Below, piece by piece: positions 32,170-39,320 of a stretch of 64,000 bases of DNA (the first letter of the stretch is position 1; every line of letters begins with the position of its first letter). A model generated the notes under the pieces. That model was not told the origin of the DNA and did not search any database. It saw only the letters and a program-made list of their open reading frames with translations. The translations under genes were made by a program, and so were the position numbers. The DNA comes from Pseudomonas sp. 6D_7.1_Bac1 (lineage in GTDB: Bacteria > Pseudomonadota > Gammaproteobacteria > Pseudomonadales > Pseudomonadaceae): positions 1 to 64,000 of the forward strand of contig NZ_JANLNW010000060.1 in the NCBI RefSeq assembly GCF_025465945.1, given 5' to 3'.

Positions 32170-33498
32170 ATGGCCAAGAAGCTCTATATCGAAACCCACG
32201 GTTGCCAGATGAACGAGTACGACAGCTCGCGCATGGTCGATCTGCTGGGCGAACATCAGGCCCTGGAAGTGACCGCCCGCGCCGAAGACGCGGACGTGAT
32301 TCTGCTCAACACCTGCTCGATTCGCGAACGCGCCCAGGACCGGGTGTACTCCCAGCTTGGACGCTGGCGCGAACTGAAGCTCGCCAACCCGGAAATGGTC
32401 ATCGCCGTCGGCGGTTGCGTGGCCAGCCAGGAAGGCGCGGCGATCCGCGACCGCGCACCCTATGTCGACGTGGTTTTCGGCCCTCAGACCCTGCACCGCT
32501 TGCCGGAAATGATCGACGCTGCGCGCCTCACCAAACTGCCGCAAGTCGACGTCTCGTTCCCGGAAATCGAAAAGTTCGACCACCTGCCAGAGCCTCGCAT
32601 CGATGGCCCGAGCGCCTACGTTTCGGTGATGGAAGGTTGCAGCAAGTACTGCACCTTCTGTGTGGTGCCGTATACCCGCGGCGAAGAAGTCAGCCGGCCA
32701 TTCGATGACGTGATCGCCGAGATCATTCACCTGGCCGAGAACGGCGTACGTGAAGTCACCCTGCTGGGGCAGAACGTGAACGGCTACCGCGGCCTGACCC
32801 ACGACGGTCGCCTGGCCGACCTGGCCGAGCTGATCCGCGTGGTCGCAGCCGTCGAGGGCATCGACCGTATTCGCTACACCACGTCACACCCGCTGGAGTT
32901 CTCCGACAGCCTGATCCAGGCCCACGCCGATGTACCGGAACTGGTCAAACACCTGCATCTGCCGGTGCAGTCGGGCTCTGACCGGATTCTTGCAGCCATG
33001 AAACGCAACCACACTGCGCTTGAATACAAATCGAAGCTGCGCAAGCTGCGGGCCGCCGTTCCGGGTATCTGTATCAGCTCGGACTTCATCGTTGGCTTCC
33101 CCGGCGAGACCGAAAAAGACTTCGAACAGACCATGAAACTGATCGAAGACGTCGGTTTCGACTTCTCCTACTCGTTCGTCTACAGCCAGCGCCCGGGCAC
33201 CCCGGCTGCCGATCTGGCCGACGAAACCCCGGACGAGCTGAAAAAAGAGCGCCTGAACGCCCTGCAACACCGCCTCAACCAGCAAGGTTTCGAGATCAGC
33301 CGACAAATGGTCGGTTCGACCCAGCGGATCCTGGTGACCGATTATTCGAAAAAAGACCCGGGCGAGCTGCAAGGCCGGACCGAGAATAATCGAATCGTCA
33401 ACTTCCGCTGCGACAATCCAACCTTGATCGGCCAGTTCGCTGATGTGCACATCGATGCCGCACAGCCGCACTCGCTGCGTGGTTCGTTGATTCAATAA
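32170..33498 (+). CDS. miaB: tRNA-2-methylthio-N6-dimethylallyladenosine synthase
   Basis: MiaB adds a methylthio group to i6A37 of tRNAs reading UNN codons. The 442-aa radical-SAM enzyme has the N-terminal UPF0004 domain with its cluster Cys in ETHGCQMNEYDS, LLNTCSIRERAQ and AVGGCVASQEG. The radical-SAM CxxxCxxC is in MEGCSKYCTFCVVPYTRG (about residues 155-172), and a TRAM domain closes the protein (about 375-440, ILVTDYSKKDPGELQGRTEN). The ATG at 32170 gives exactly the usual family length. It stands before the ybeZ operon, separated by a REP pair. Confidence 0.97.
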   Translation: MAKKLYIETHGCQMNEYDSSRMVDLLGEHQALEVTARAEDADVILLNTCSIRERAQDRVYSQLGRWRELKLANPEMVIAVGGCVASQEGAAIRDRAPYVDVVFGPQTLHRLPEMIDAARLTKLPQVDVSFPEIEKFDHLPEPRIDGPSAYVSVMEGCSKYCTFCVVPYTRGEEVSRPFDDVIAEIIHLAENGVREVTLLGQNVNGYRGLTHDGRLADLAELIRVVAAVEGIDRIRYTTSHPLEFSDSLIQAHADVPELVKHLHLPVQSGSDRILAAMKRNHTALEYKSKLRKLRAAVPGICISSDFIVGFPGETEKDFEQTMKLIEDVGFDFSYSFVYSQRPGTPAADLADETPDELKKERLNALQHRLNQQGFEISRQMVGSTQRILVTDYSKKDPGELQGRTENNRIVNFRCDNPTLIGQFADVHIDAAQPHSLRGSLIQ

Positions 33499-33510
33499 CA
33501 CCACACTCCA

Positions 33511-33603
33511 CTGTGGGAGCGAGCCTGCTCGCGATGGCGCCAGGTCAGACGGCTTAGATGTTGAATGTCAGACCGTCATCGCGAGCAGGCTCGCTCCCAC
33601 AGG
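33511..33603. repeat. Inverted pair of REP elements between miaB and ybeZ
   Basis: Copies at 33511-33536 and 33577-33603 face each other around a spacer containing GATGTTGAATGTCAGACCG. It directly follows the miaB stop. Confidence 0.9.
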
Positions 33604-33701
33604 GTCGGTGTTTAATGTTGCTTATTTAAGAGCTTTCGCACGTAGCCTGCTGGCGTTATCCTTTATTTATCTCCATTGCCCCAGGGCGGCTAAAAACAAC
33701 C

Positions 33702-34721
33702 TTGAACGCACCCATAGAACCACATCGCTTCATCCTCGAGCCCTTTGAGGCTCACCGCTTCGCCAATCTGTGCGGGCAATTCGATGAGCATTTGCGCTTG
33801 ATCGAACAACGCTTGGCGATCGTGATCCGCAATCGCGGCAATCAGTTTGAATTGATTGGCGAACTCAAACACACCACCTCCGCGGAAAACCTTCTGCGCC
33901 GCCTCTACCGCGAAACCAAGGGTAGCGAGCTGTCGCCAGACATGGTTCACCTGTTCCTGCAGGAGTCGGCCGTGGAAGAAATGGACAACCATTCGCCCGC
34001 CGAACACTCCGTTGCCCTGCGTACCAAAAAAGGCATGATTCGCCCTCGCGGCTTGAATCAGCTGCGCTACGTGAAGGAAATCCTGGCCAACGACATCAAC
34101 TTCGGCATTGGCCCGGCCGGTACCGGCAAGACCTATCTGGCCGTTGCCTGTGCAGTCGATGCGCTGGAGCGCGAGCAGATCCGCCGCATCCTGCTGGTAC
34201 GTCCAGCGGTCGAGGCTGGCGAGAAACTCGGCTTCCTGCCCGGCGATCTGTCACAAAAGATCGACCCGTACCTGCGTCCGCTCTATGACGCGCTGTACGA
34301 AATGCTCGGTTTTGAACACGTCGCCAAACTGATCGAACGTCAAGTGATCGAAGTCGCACCACTGGCTTACATGCGTGGTCGTACGCTGAATAACAGCTTC
34401 ATCATCCTCGACGAAAGCCAGAACACCACCGTCGAACAGATGAAGATGTTTCTGACTCGGATCGGTTTCGGCTCGACGGCAGTCATCACCGGTGACATCA
34501 CCCAGATCGACCTGCCGAAGGGCACCAAGTCCGGGCTGATTCATGTGATCGACGTGCTCAAGGAAGTACCGGGTATCAGCTTTACCCACTTCAAGCCCAA
34601 AGACGTCGTGCGCCACCCGCTGGTGCAGCGCATTGTCGAAGCCTACGAGCGCTTTGAAAATCGCCTGATCGACGAACCTGCGACGCTTTCCGCCGAAAAG
34701 GGCAACCGCCACGATGCTTGA
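33702..34721 (+). CDS. ybeZ: PhoH-like ATPase (YbeZ)
   Basis: This 339-aa cytoplasmic ATPase has an N-terminal RNA-binding-like region (about residues 1-120) and a PhoH domain with Walker A GIGPAGTGKTYLAVACAVDA (about 132-151), Walker B NSFIILDESQNTT and GDITQIDLPKG. YbeZ works with the YbeY endonuclease in RNA processing and ribosome quality control. The start is TTG at 33702, which gives the family N-terminus NAPIEPHRFILEPFE; no ATG fits. It overlaps ybeY by 8 bp, and ybeY, corC and lnt follow in one operon. Confidence 0.93.
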   Translation: MNAPIEPHRFILEPFEAHRFANLCGQFDEHLRLIEQRLAIVIRNRGNQFELIGELKHTTSAENLLRRLYRETKGSELSPDMVHLFLQESAVEEMDNHSPAEHSVALRTKKGMIRPRGLNQLRYVKEILANDINFGIGPAGTGKTYLAVACAVDALEREQIRRILLVRPAVEAGEKLGFLPGDLSQKIDPYLRPLYDALYEMLGFEHVAKLIERQVIEVAPLAYMRGRTLNNSFIILDESQNTTVEQMKMFLTRIGFGSTAVITGDITQIDLPKGTKSGLIHVIDVLKEVPGISFTHFKPKDVVRHPLVQRIVEAYERFENRLIDEPATLSAEKGNRHDA

Positions 34722-35208
34722 GCTTGATCTGCAACTGGCGACCGAAGCGTCTGCTCCCAGTGAAGCCGAATTCCGTCAATGGTGCGAACTGGCCCTGCGC
34801 CAGCGCACTGCCGACTCCGAATTGACCATTCGCCTGGTCGACGAGGAAGAAGGCCGTGAACTGAACTACACCTGGCGTCAAAAGGATTACGCGACTAACG
34901 TCCTGTCGTTCCCTGCCGATGTGCCCGACGAGTTGCTGGACATCCCGCTGCTGGGCGATCTGGTGATCTGCGTGGCCGTGGTCGAGCGCGAAGCTGCCGA
35001 ACAAGGCAAGGAATTGAAGGCCCACTGGGCTCATCTGGTCATTCACGGCTGCTTGCATCTGTTGGGTTACGACCATATAGATGACGACGAAGCCGAAGAA
35101 ATGGAAGCACTGGAACGAACGTTGCTTGCAGAACTGGGTCATCCTGACCCTTATGCGGACGACGAAACCGAAACATCCCCTATCGTTACAACAAAGGATT
35201 CAGAGTAA
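34714..35208 (+). CDS. ybeY: Endoribonuclease YbeY
   Basis: YbeY is a zinc metalloenzyme for 16S rRNA 3' maturation and 70S quality control. The 164-aa protein has the zinc motif HLVIHGCLHLLGYDHIDD (three His, about residues 108-125), and the upstream conserved LNYTWRQKDYATNVLSFP. Slightly long because of an acidic C-terminal tail (DDETETSPIVTTKDSE). It overlaps the ybeZ end by 8 bp, suggesting translational coupling, and corC starts 5 bp later. Confidence 0.95.
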   Translation: MLELDLQLATEASAPSEAEFRQWCELALRQRTADSELTIRLVDEEEGRELNYTWRQKDYATNVLSFPADVPDELLDIPLLGDLVICVAVVEREAAEQGKELKAHWAHLVIHGCLHLLGYDHIDDDEAEEMEALERTLLAELGHPDPYADDETETSPIVTTKDSE

Positions 35209-35213
35209 TCGCT

Positions 35214-36053
35214 ATGAGCGAAGATCGATCGAGCAACGGGCAAAAGTCCTGGCTGGGTAAACTCACCCAAGCTTTTGCCCACGAGCCGAAAAACCGTCAG
35301 GAGCTGCTGGAGCTTCTGCGTGATGCCCATCAGAACAAGTTGCTGGACAGCGAAGCGCTGGCCATCGTCGAAGGCGCCATCCAGGTGGCTGACCTGCAAG
35401 TACGCGACATCATGGTCCCGCGCTCGCAAATGGTCAGCATCAAGGCGCACCACACACCCCGCGAGTTCCTTCCGGCCGTCGTTGATTCCGCGCACTCGCG
35501 TTATCCGGTGATCGGCGAGAGCCACGACGACGTCATGGGCGTGTTGCTGGCCAAGGACTTGCTCCCCCTGATCCTCAAGGAGAACGGCGACAGCTTCAAC
35601 ATCAAGGATCTGCTGCGTCCGGCCACCTTCGTGCCCGAATCCAAGCGTCTGAACGTGCTGTTGCGCGAGTTCCGCGCCAACCATAACCACATGGCCATCG
35701 TCATCGACGAGTACGGCGGTGTGGCGGGCCTGGTGACCATCGAAGACGTGCTGGAACAAATCGTCGGCGACATCGAAGACGAGCACGACGTCGAAGAAGA
35801 CAGCTACATCAAGCCACTGCCCAGCGGTGACTTCCTGATCAAGGCCCTGACGCCGATCGAGAACTTCAACGAGTTCTTCGACAGCGAATTCTCCGACGAC
35901 GAGTTCGACACCGTTGGCGGCCTGGTGATGAGCGCGTTCGGGCACTTGCCAAAACGCAACGAAATCACTGAAATCGGCGCCTATCGCTTCCGCATTCTGA
36001 ACGCCGACAGCCGTCGTATTCACTTGCTGCGCCTGACACCTATCGCCCGGTAA
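35214..36053 (+). CDS. corC: CorC/YbeX-type CBS-domain protein
   Basis: This 279-aa protein has two CBS domains (about residues 65-185: VRDIMVPRSQMVSIKAHHTP and MAIVIDEYGGVAGLVTIEDV) and a C-terminal CorC/HlyC transporter-associated domain (about 200-275: FDTVGGLVMSAFGHLPKRNE). There is no N-terminal membrane DUF21 domain, so it is the soluble YbeX form, tied to Mg2+/Co2+ homeostasis and, through ybeZY, to ribosomes. Operon position: 5 bp after ybeY, 14 bp before lnt. Confidence 0.93.
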   Translation: MSEDRSSNGQKSWLGKLTQAFAHEPKNRQELLELLRDAHQNKLLDSEALAIVEGAIQVADLQVRDIMVPRSQMVSIKAHHTPREFLPAVVDSAHSRYPVIGESHDDVMGVLLAKDLLPLILKENGDSFNIKDLLRPATFVPESKRLNVLLREFRANHNHMAIVIDEYGGVAGLVTIEDVLEQIVGDIEDEHDVEEDSYIKPLPSGDFLIKALTPIENFNEFFDSEFSDDEFDTVGGLVMSAFGHLPKRNEITEIGAYRFRILNADSRRIHLLRLTPIAR

Positions 36054-36067
36054 CACTAAGGATTGAA

Positions 36068-37591
36068 ATGCGCTGGATAACCCGCCCCGGCTGGCCCGGT
36101 AACCTGCTGGCCGTGGCGGCCGGTGCACTCACCACCCTGGCCTTGGCGCCGTTCGATATCTGGCCGCTGGCATTGCTGGCGGTCGGGTTTTTCTACGCCG
36201 GTTTGCGCCAACTGACGCCTCGTCAGGCCTTGGGCCGTGGCTGGTGTTTCGGTTTTGGCCTGTTTGGCGCTGGCACCAGCTGGATCTACTACAGCATTCA
36301 CAACTTTGGCGGTGCTTCGGTGCTGCTGGCCGGGTTGCTGATGCTGGCGTTCACCGCTGCGATTGCCTGGTTTTTCGCCTTGCCTGCCTGGCTCTGGGCG
36401 CGCTGGCTGCGCCGTAACGAGGCGCCATTGGCCGATGCCCTGGCGTTCTCAGCGTTATGGGTCGGTCAAGAAGCCTTTCGCGGCTGGTTCCTCACCGGTT
36501 TCCCGTGGCTCTATTCCGGTTACAGCCAGCTCGACGGCCCGCTCGCCGGGTTGGCACCCTTGGGCGGCATGTGGCTGATCTCCTTCTCCCTCGCCCTGAC
36601 CGCCGCGCTTGTGTACAACCTGGCGCAACTGATCAAGGCAGGACGCAAAGGCTTTATCGTCGCAGGCTTGCTGTTGCTGGCTGCGCCATGGGTGATCGGT
36701 CTGTCGCTCAAGGGCCACGCCTGGACCAGCCCTTCGGGCAACCCGCTAAGTGTCGCGGCGATCCAGGGCAACATCGAACAAAGCATGAAGTGGGACCCGG
36801 CGCAGCTCAACGCGCAGCTGGCGCTATACCGCGACATGAGCTTCAGCTCCAAGCGCGTCGACCTGCTGATCTGGCCGGAAACCGCGGTCCCGGTGCTCAA
36901 GGAGTCCGCAGAGGGCTACTTGAACATGATGGGCAGCTTCGCCGCCGAACGTAACTCGGCACTGATTACTGGAGTACCCATTCGTGAGGAAGTCCACCAC
37001 GAAAAACGCTTCTTCAATGGCATCACTGTGGTCGGCCAAGGTGATGGTACCTACCTCAAGCAAAAGCTGGTGCCGTTTGGCGAGTACGTGCCGCTGCAAG
37101 ATCTGCTGCGGGGGCTGATTGCGTTCTTTGACCTGCCGATGTCGGACTTCGCTCGCGGCTCGGCCGATCAACCTCTGCTGCAAGCCAAGGGTTACCAGAT
37201 TGCGCCCTTCATCTGCTACGAAGTGGTCTACCCGGAATTTGCCGCCGGCCTTTCGGCACGCAGTGATTTGCTGCTGACCATCAGCAACGACACCTGGTTC
37301 GGTACCTCCATTGGCCCGTTGCAACACTTGCAAATGGCGCAGATGCGGGCACTGGAAGCCGGCCGCTGGATGATTCGCGCAACCAACAACGGTGTCACCG
37401 GGTTGATCGACCCATTCGGCAAGATCACGGCGCAAATCCCGCAATTCGAACGCGGCATTCTCTATGGCGAAGTGGTGCCAATGCACAACCTGACGCCCTA
37501 CCTGCAATGGCGTTCGTGGCCGCTGGTCATCCTGTGTGTGCTTCTGTTTGGCTGGGCACTGCTGGCGAGCCGGATAGCGAAGACGGTTTAA
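36068..37591 (+). CDS. lnt: Apolipoprotein N-acyltransferase
   Basis: Lnt adds the third acyl chain to the N-terminal Cys of lipoproteins in the inner membrane. The 507-aa protein has about six N-terminal membrane helices (residues 10-220) and a periplasmic nitrilase domain (about 225-470). The Glu-Lys-Cys triad sits in LLIWPETAVPVL (Glu), LKQKLVPFGEYVPL (Lys) and IAPFICYEVVYPE (Cys). A last helix ends the protein. Full length. Last gene of the ybeZYX-lnt operon; a REP pair of the second family follows. Confidence 0.96.
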   Translation: MRWITRPGWPGNLLAVAAGALTTLALAPFDIWPLALLAVGFFYAGLRQLTPRQALGRGWCFGFGLFGAGTSWIYYSIHNFGGASVLLAGLLMLAFTAAIAWFFALPAWLWARWLRRNEAPLADALAFSALWVGQEAFRGWFLTGFPWLYSGYSQLDGPLAGLAPLGGMWLISFSLALTAALVYNLAQLIKAGRKGFIVAGLLLLAAPWVIGLSLKGHAWTSPSGNPLSVAAIQGNIEQSMKWDPAQLNAQLALYRDMSFSSKRVDLLIWPETAVPVLKESAEGYLNMMGSFAAERNSALITGVPIREEVHHEKRFFNGITVVGQGDGTYLKQKLVPFGEYVPLQDLLRGLIAFFDLPMSDFARGSADQPLLQAKGYQIAPFICYEVVYPEFAAGLSARSDLLLTISNDTWFGTSIGPLQHLQMAQMRALEAGRWMIRATNNGVTGLIDPFGKITAQIPQFERGILYGEVVPMHNLTPYLQWRSWPLVILCVLLFGWALLASRIAKTV

Positions 37592-37623
37592 AGACTTGGC
37601 CTGTTCCTCTCGCGAGTGGGCTG

Positions 37624-37761
37624 TTGTGGCGAGGGAGCTTGCTCCCGCTGGGCTGCGAAGCAGCCCTGAAACCTGCTCCCCCCATTTTCTCGGAAACACC
37701 GCGTTCGCCTGCATTGCGGCCGCTGCGCGGCCGAACGGGAGCAAGCTCCCTCGCCACAGGG
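37624..37761. repeat. Inverted pair of second-family REP elements after lnt
   Basis: GTGGCGAGGGAGCTTGCTCC at about 37626-37652 faces its complement at about 37736-37760, with CTGCGAAGCAGC and GCGGCCGCTGCGCGGCC hairpins between. It matches the arrangement at 31559-31697. Located between the convergent lnt and ydcF-like genes. Confidence 0.87.
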
Positions 37762-37780
37762 CTCATGCTCGCTCCCTGAA

Positions 37781-38542
37781 TCAGCGATAGAAGATCGAAT
37801 ACCCGATCTGCCCCACCGCCTCATTCAGCAGTTGCCCGGACCGCCAGATCGATTTGAACGTCGGCATCCAGCCGCCCAGCGGCTCGGCATTGTCAGTGCC
37901 CAAAAAACCCACCGGGGCCGGCACCACGGTGAAACCCGCGTGCTCGAAACTCCAGACGCTGCGCGGCATATGCCAGGCTTGCGTCACCACCACGACCCGC
38001 TTCAACCCCAAAGGCTCCAGCATCTGGGCGGTGAACTGGGCATTTTCCCAGGTGGTAAGGCTGCGCCCCTCCTGCCAACGGACCGTCACACCAAAATCAT
38101 CCTGCAACGAATCGGCCATCAACTTCGCTTCGGTCGGCGGCGTGCCGTAGTGCAGGCCACCACTGGTCAACACCGGAAGGCCTGACGCCTTGGCCAGCCG
38201 TGCTGCGTAACGCTCCCGTTCCAGCGCCACACCGGTCGGCTGATCGGAACCCCAGGCAAGGTCGCCCCGTTCGCGCCCCGCCCCCAGCACCACGATCACA
38301 TCCGCGCGTTCGGCCAGGGTCGCCCATTCGCTACGGGCCAGCGGTGAATCACGCTCAAGGGCCTTGGCGCCCCACTGCACGACGACCGGCAAACTCATCA
38401 ACCAGAAACCACCGGCACCCAAGGCAAAACACAGCCCTGCAAGGCGTGGTCTTGAGCGGCGCAGCCACCAGGCGAGTGCAAGCAACAGCAAGAGGATGCC
38501 GGGGGGCAAAAGAAGTTGTTTCACGAAATAACGAAAAGGCAT
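37781..38542 (-). CDS. YdcF/DUF218 family membrane protein
   Basis: This 253-aa protein has two N-terminal hydrophobic helices (LLLPPGILLLLLALAWWL, about residues 10-27, and LCFALGAGGFWLMSLPVVV, about 36-54) and a DUF218 domain outside: ADVIVVLGAGRERG, GLPVLTSGGLHYGTPPTEA, TWENAQFTAQML and VVVVTQAWHMPRSVW. This is the ElyC/SanA/YdcF superfamily; ElyC takes part in peptidoglycan and enterobacterial common antigen carrier metabolism in E. coli. The ATG at 38542 fits the first helix; a longer in-frame start exists at 38596. The exact role is not settled. Confidence 0.87.
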   Translation of the reverse strand: MPFRYFVKQLLLPPGILLLLLALAWWLRRSRPRLAGLCFALGAGGFWLMSLPVVVQWGAKALERDSPLARSEWATLAERADVIVVLGAGRERGDLAWGSDQPTGVALERERYAARLAKASGLPVLTSGGLHYGTPPTEAKLMADSLQDDFGVTVRWQEGRSLTTWENAQFTAQMLEPLGLKRVVVVTQAWHMPRSVWSFEHAGFTVVPAPVGFLGTDNAEPLGGWMPTFKSIWRSGQLLNEAVGQIGYSIFYR

Positions 38543-38680
38543 CGAGCATCTCCAAAAAGATGCCCGAAGCCTAAGTGGGTTGAAGCAAAGCAACAACTGA
38601 AGTGGAAGACCTTTTTATCAAAAAGCCATCCGGGGTGACTTCATGCGCCCGCAGGGGGCAACAAACACTTGCCTGATCAC

Positions 38681-39004
38681 TTACTTGACCTGCAGGGACC
38701 GGACCTTTACCGCGTCCCTGCCAGATACCTTGTCTTTCAACCATATAATTTTGGCCGAACGGGGGGCGTCCTTTTGCTTCACTGCTTCTGATAACAAGCA
38801 TCCTTGCCCCTCGCGCTCACAACGGTCCAGGTAAGCCTTGATCAATTCGAACTCTGCGCGGCTCAAACCGCGAAGCTCCAGCTCCACCGGACGCTCATCG
38901 CGCAACCGGCCCGCTGTCTTTACGGCATCCAAGGCCACCCCCAGACGCTCTATCAGCTTTTCGTACAACTCTGGTTTTGTTACTTTTCGTTGTGACTCAA
39001 CCAT
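38681..39004 (-). CDS. Conserved hypothetical small protein upstream of leuS
   Basis: This 107-aa protein is strongly charged. It is mostly helical by composition: TKPELYEKLIERLGVALDAV (residues 9-28), then LELRGLSRAEFELIKAYLDR (about 47-66), then a basic C-terminus (SAKIIWLKDKVSGRDAVKVR). There is no signal peptide or membrane segment. I do not recognise a named family. Coding is supported by an ATG start at 39004 and sensible amphipathic helices. It is divergent from leuS, with an inverted-repeat element between them. Confidence 0.7.
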   Translation of the reverse strand: MVESQRKVTKPELYEKLIERLGVALDAVKTAGRLRDERPVELELRGLSRAEFELIKAYLDRCEREGQGCLLSEAVKQKDAPRSAKIIWLKDKVSGRDAVKVRSLQVK

Positions 39005-39320
39005 CCCTCACCTCATTGAAGATAAGACTCACTCCCCATCTAGAGCTTAGCTTCGCTGGGCAAACCGTTCTGATGCCGCGACCAACGGCCCTAGGGTCTG
39101 TTGACGTTGGGTGGCGGACCGCGTTGCTGTGCCAACGTCAACAGACCCTACGCACGTAATCAGGGTTTCCCTCGGTAGAGCGCGGTCATGTATGCTACGG
39201 CGCTTCCTGTAACTCCACTTCCAGCTCGGCTGGGCATCGAAAACGCCACATGTGGCGTCGTCAGCGTCCAGCGTTGCATTGAAGAGGATTAGGCCACCCC
39301 TATTCAGTTCAAAAGTAGCC
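39005..39320. other. Gene-free leader of leuS
   Basis: This 316-bp stretch lies between the divergent small hypothetical gene and leuS. It holds the inverted-repeat element described at 39092-39150 and, after it, presumably the leuS promoter, which I cannot pin down. I see no T-box (rare in this phylum) and no convincing leader peptide. Confidence 0.6.
39092..39150. repeat. Perfect 19-bp inverted repeat, MITE-like
   Basis: TAGGGTCTGTTGACGTTGG (39092-39110) is followed by a 21-bp spacer and its exact complement (39132-39150). If the outer TA on each side is a target duplication, the element is 55 bp (39094-39148), the kind of end left by IS630/Tc1-type transposition. It could instead be a hairpin in RNA. 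Confidence 0.6.
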
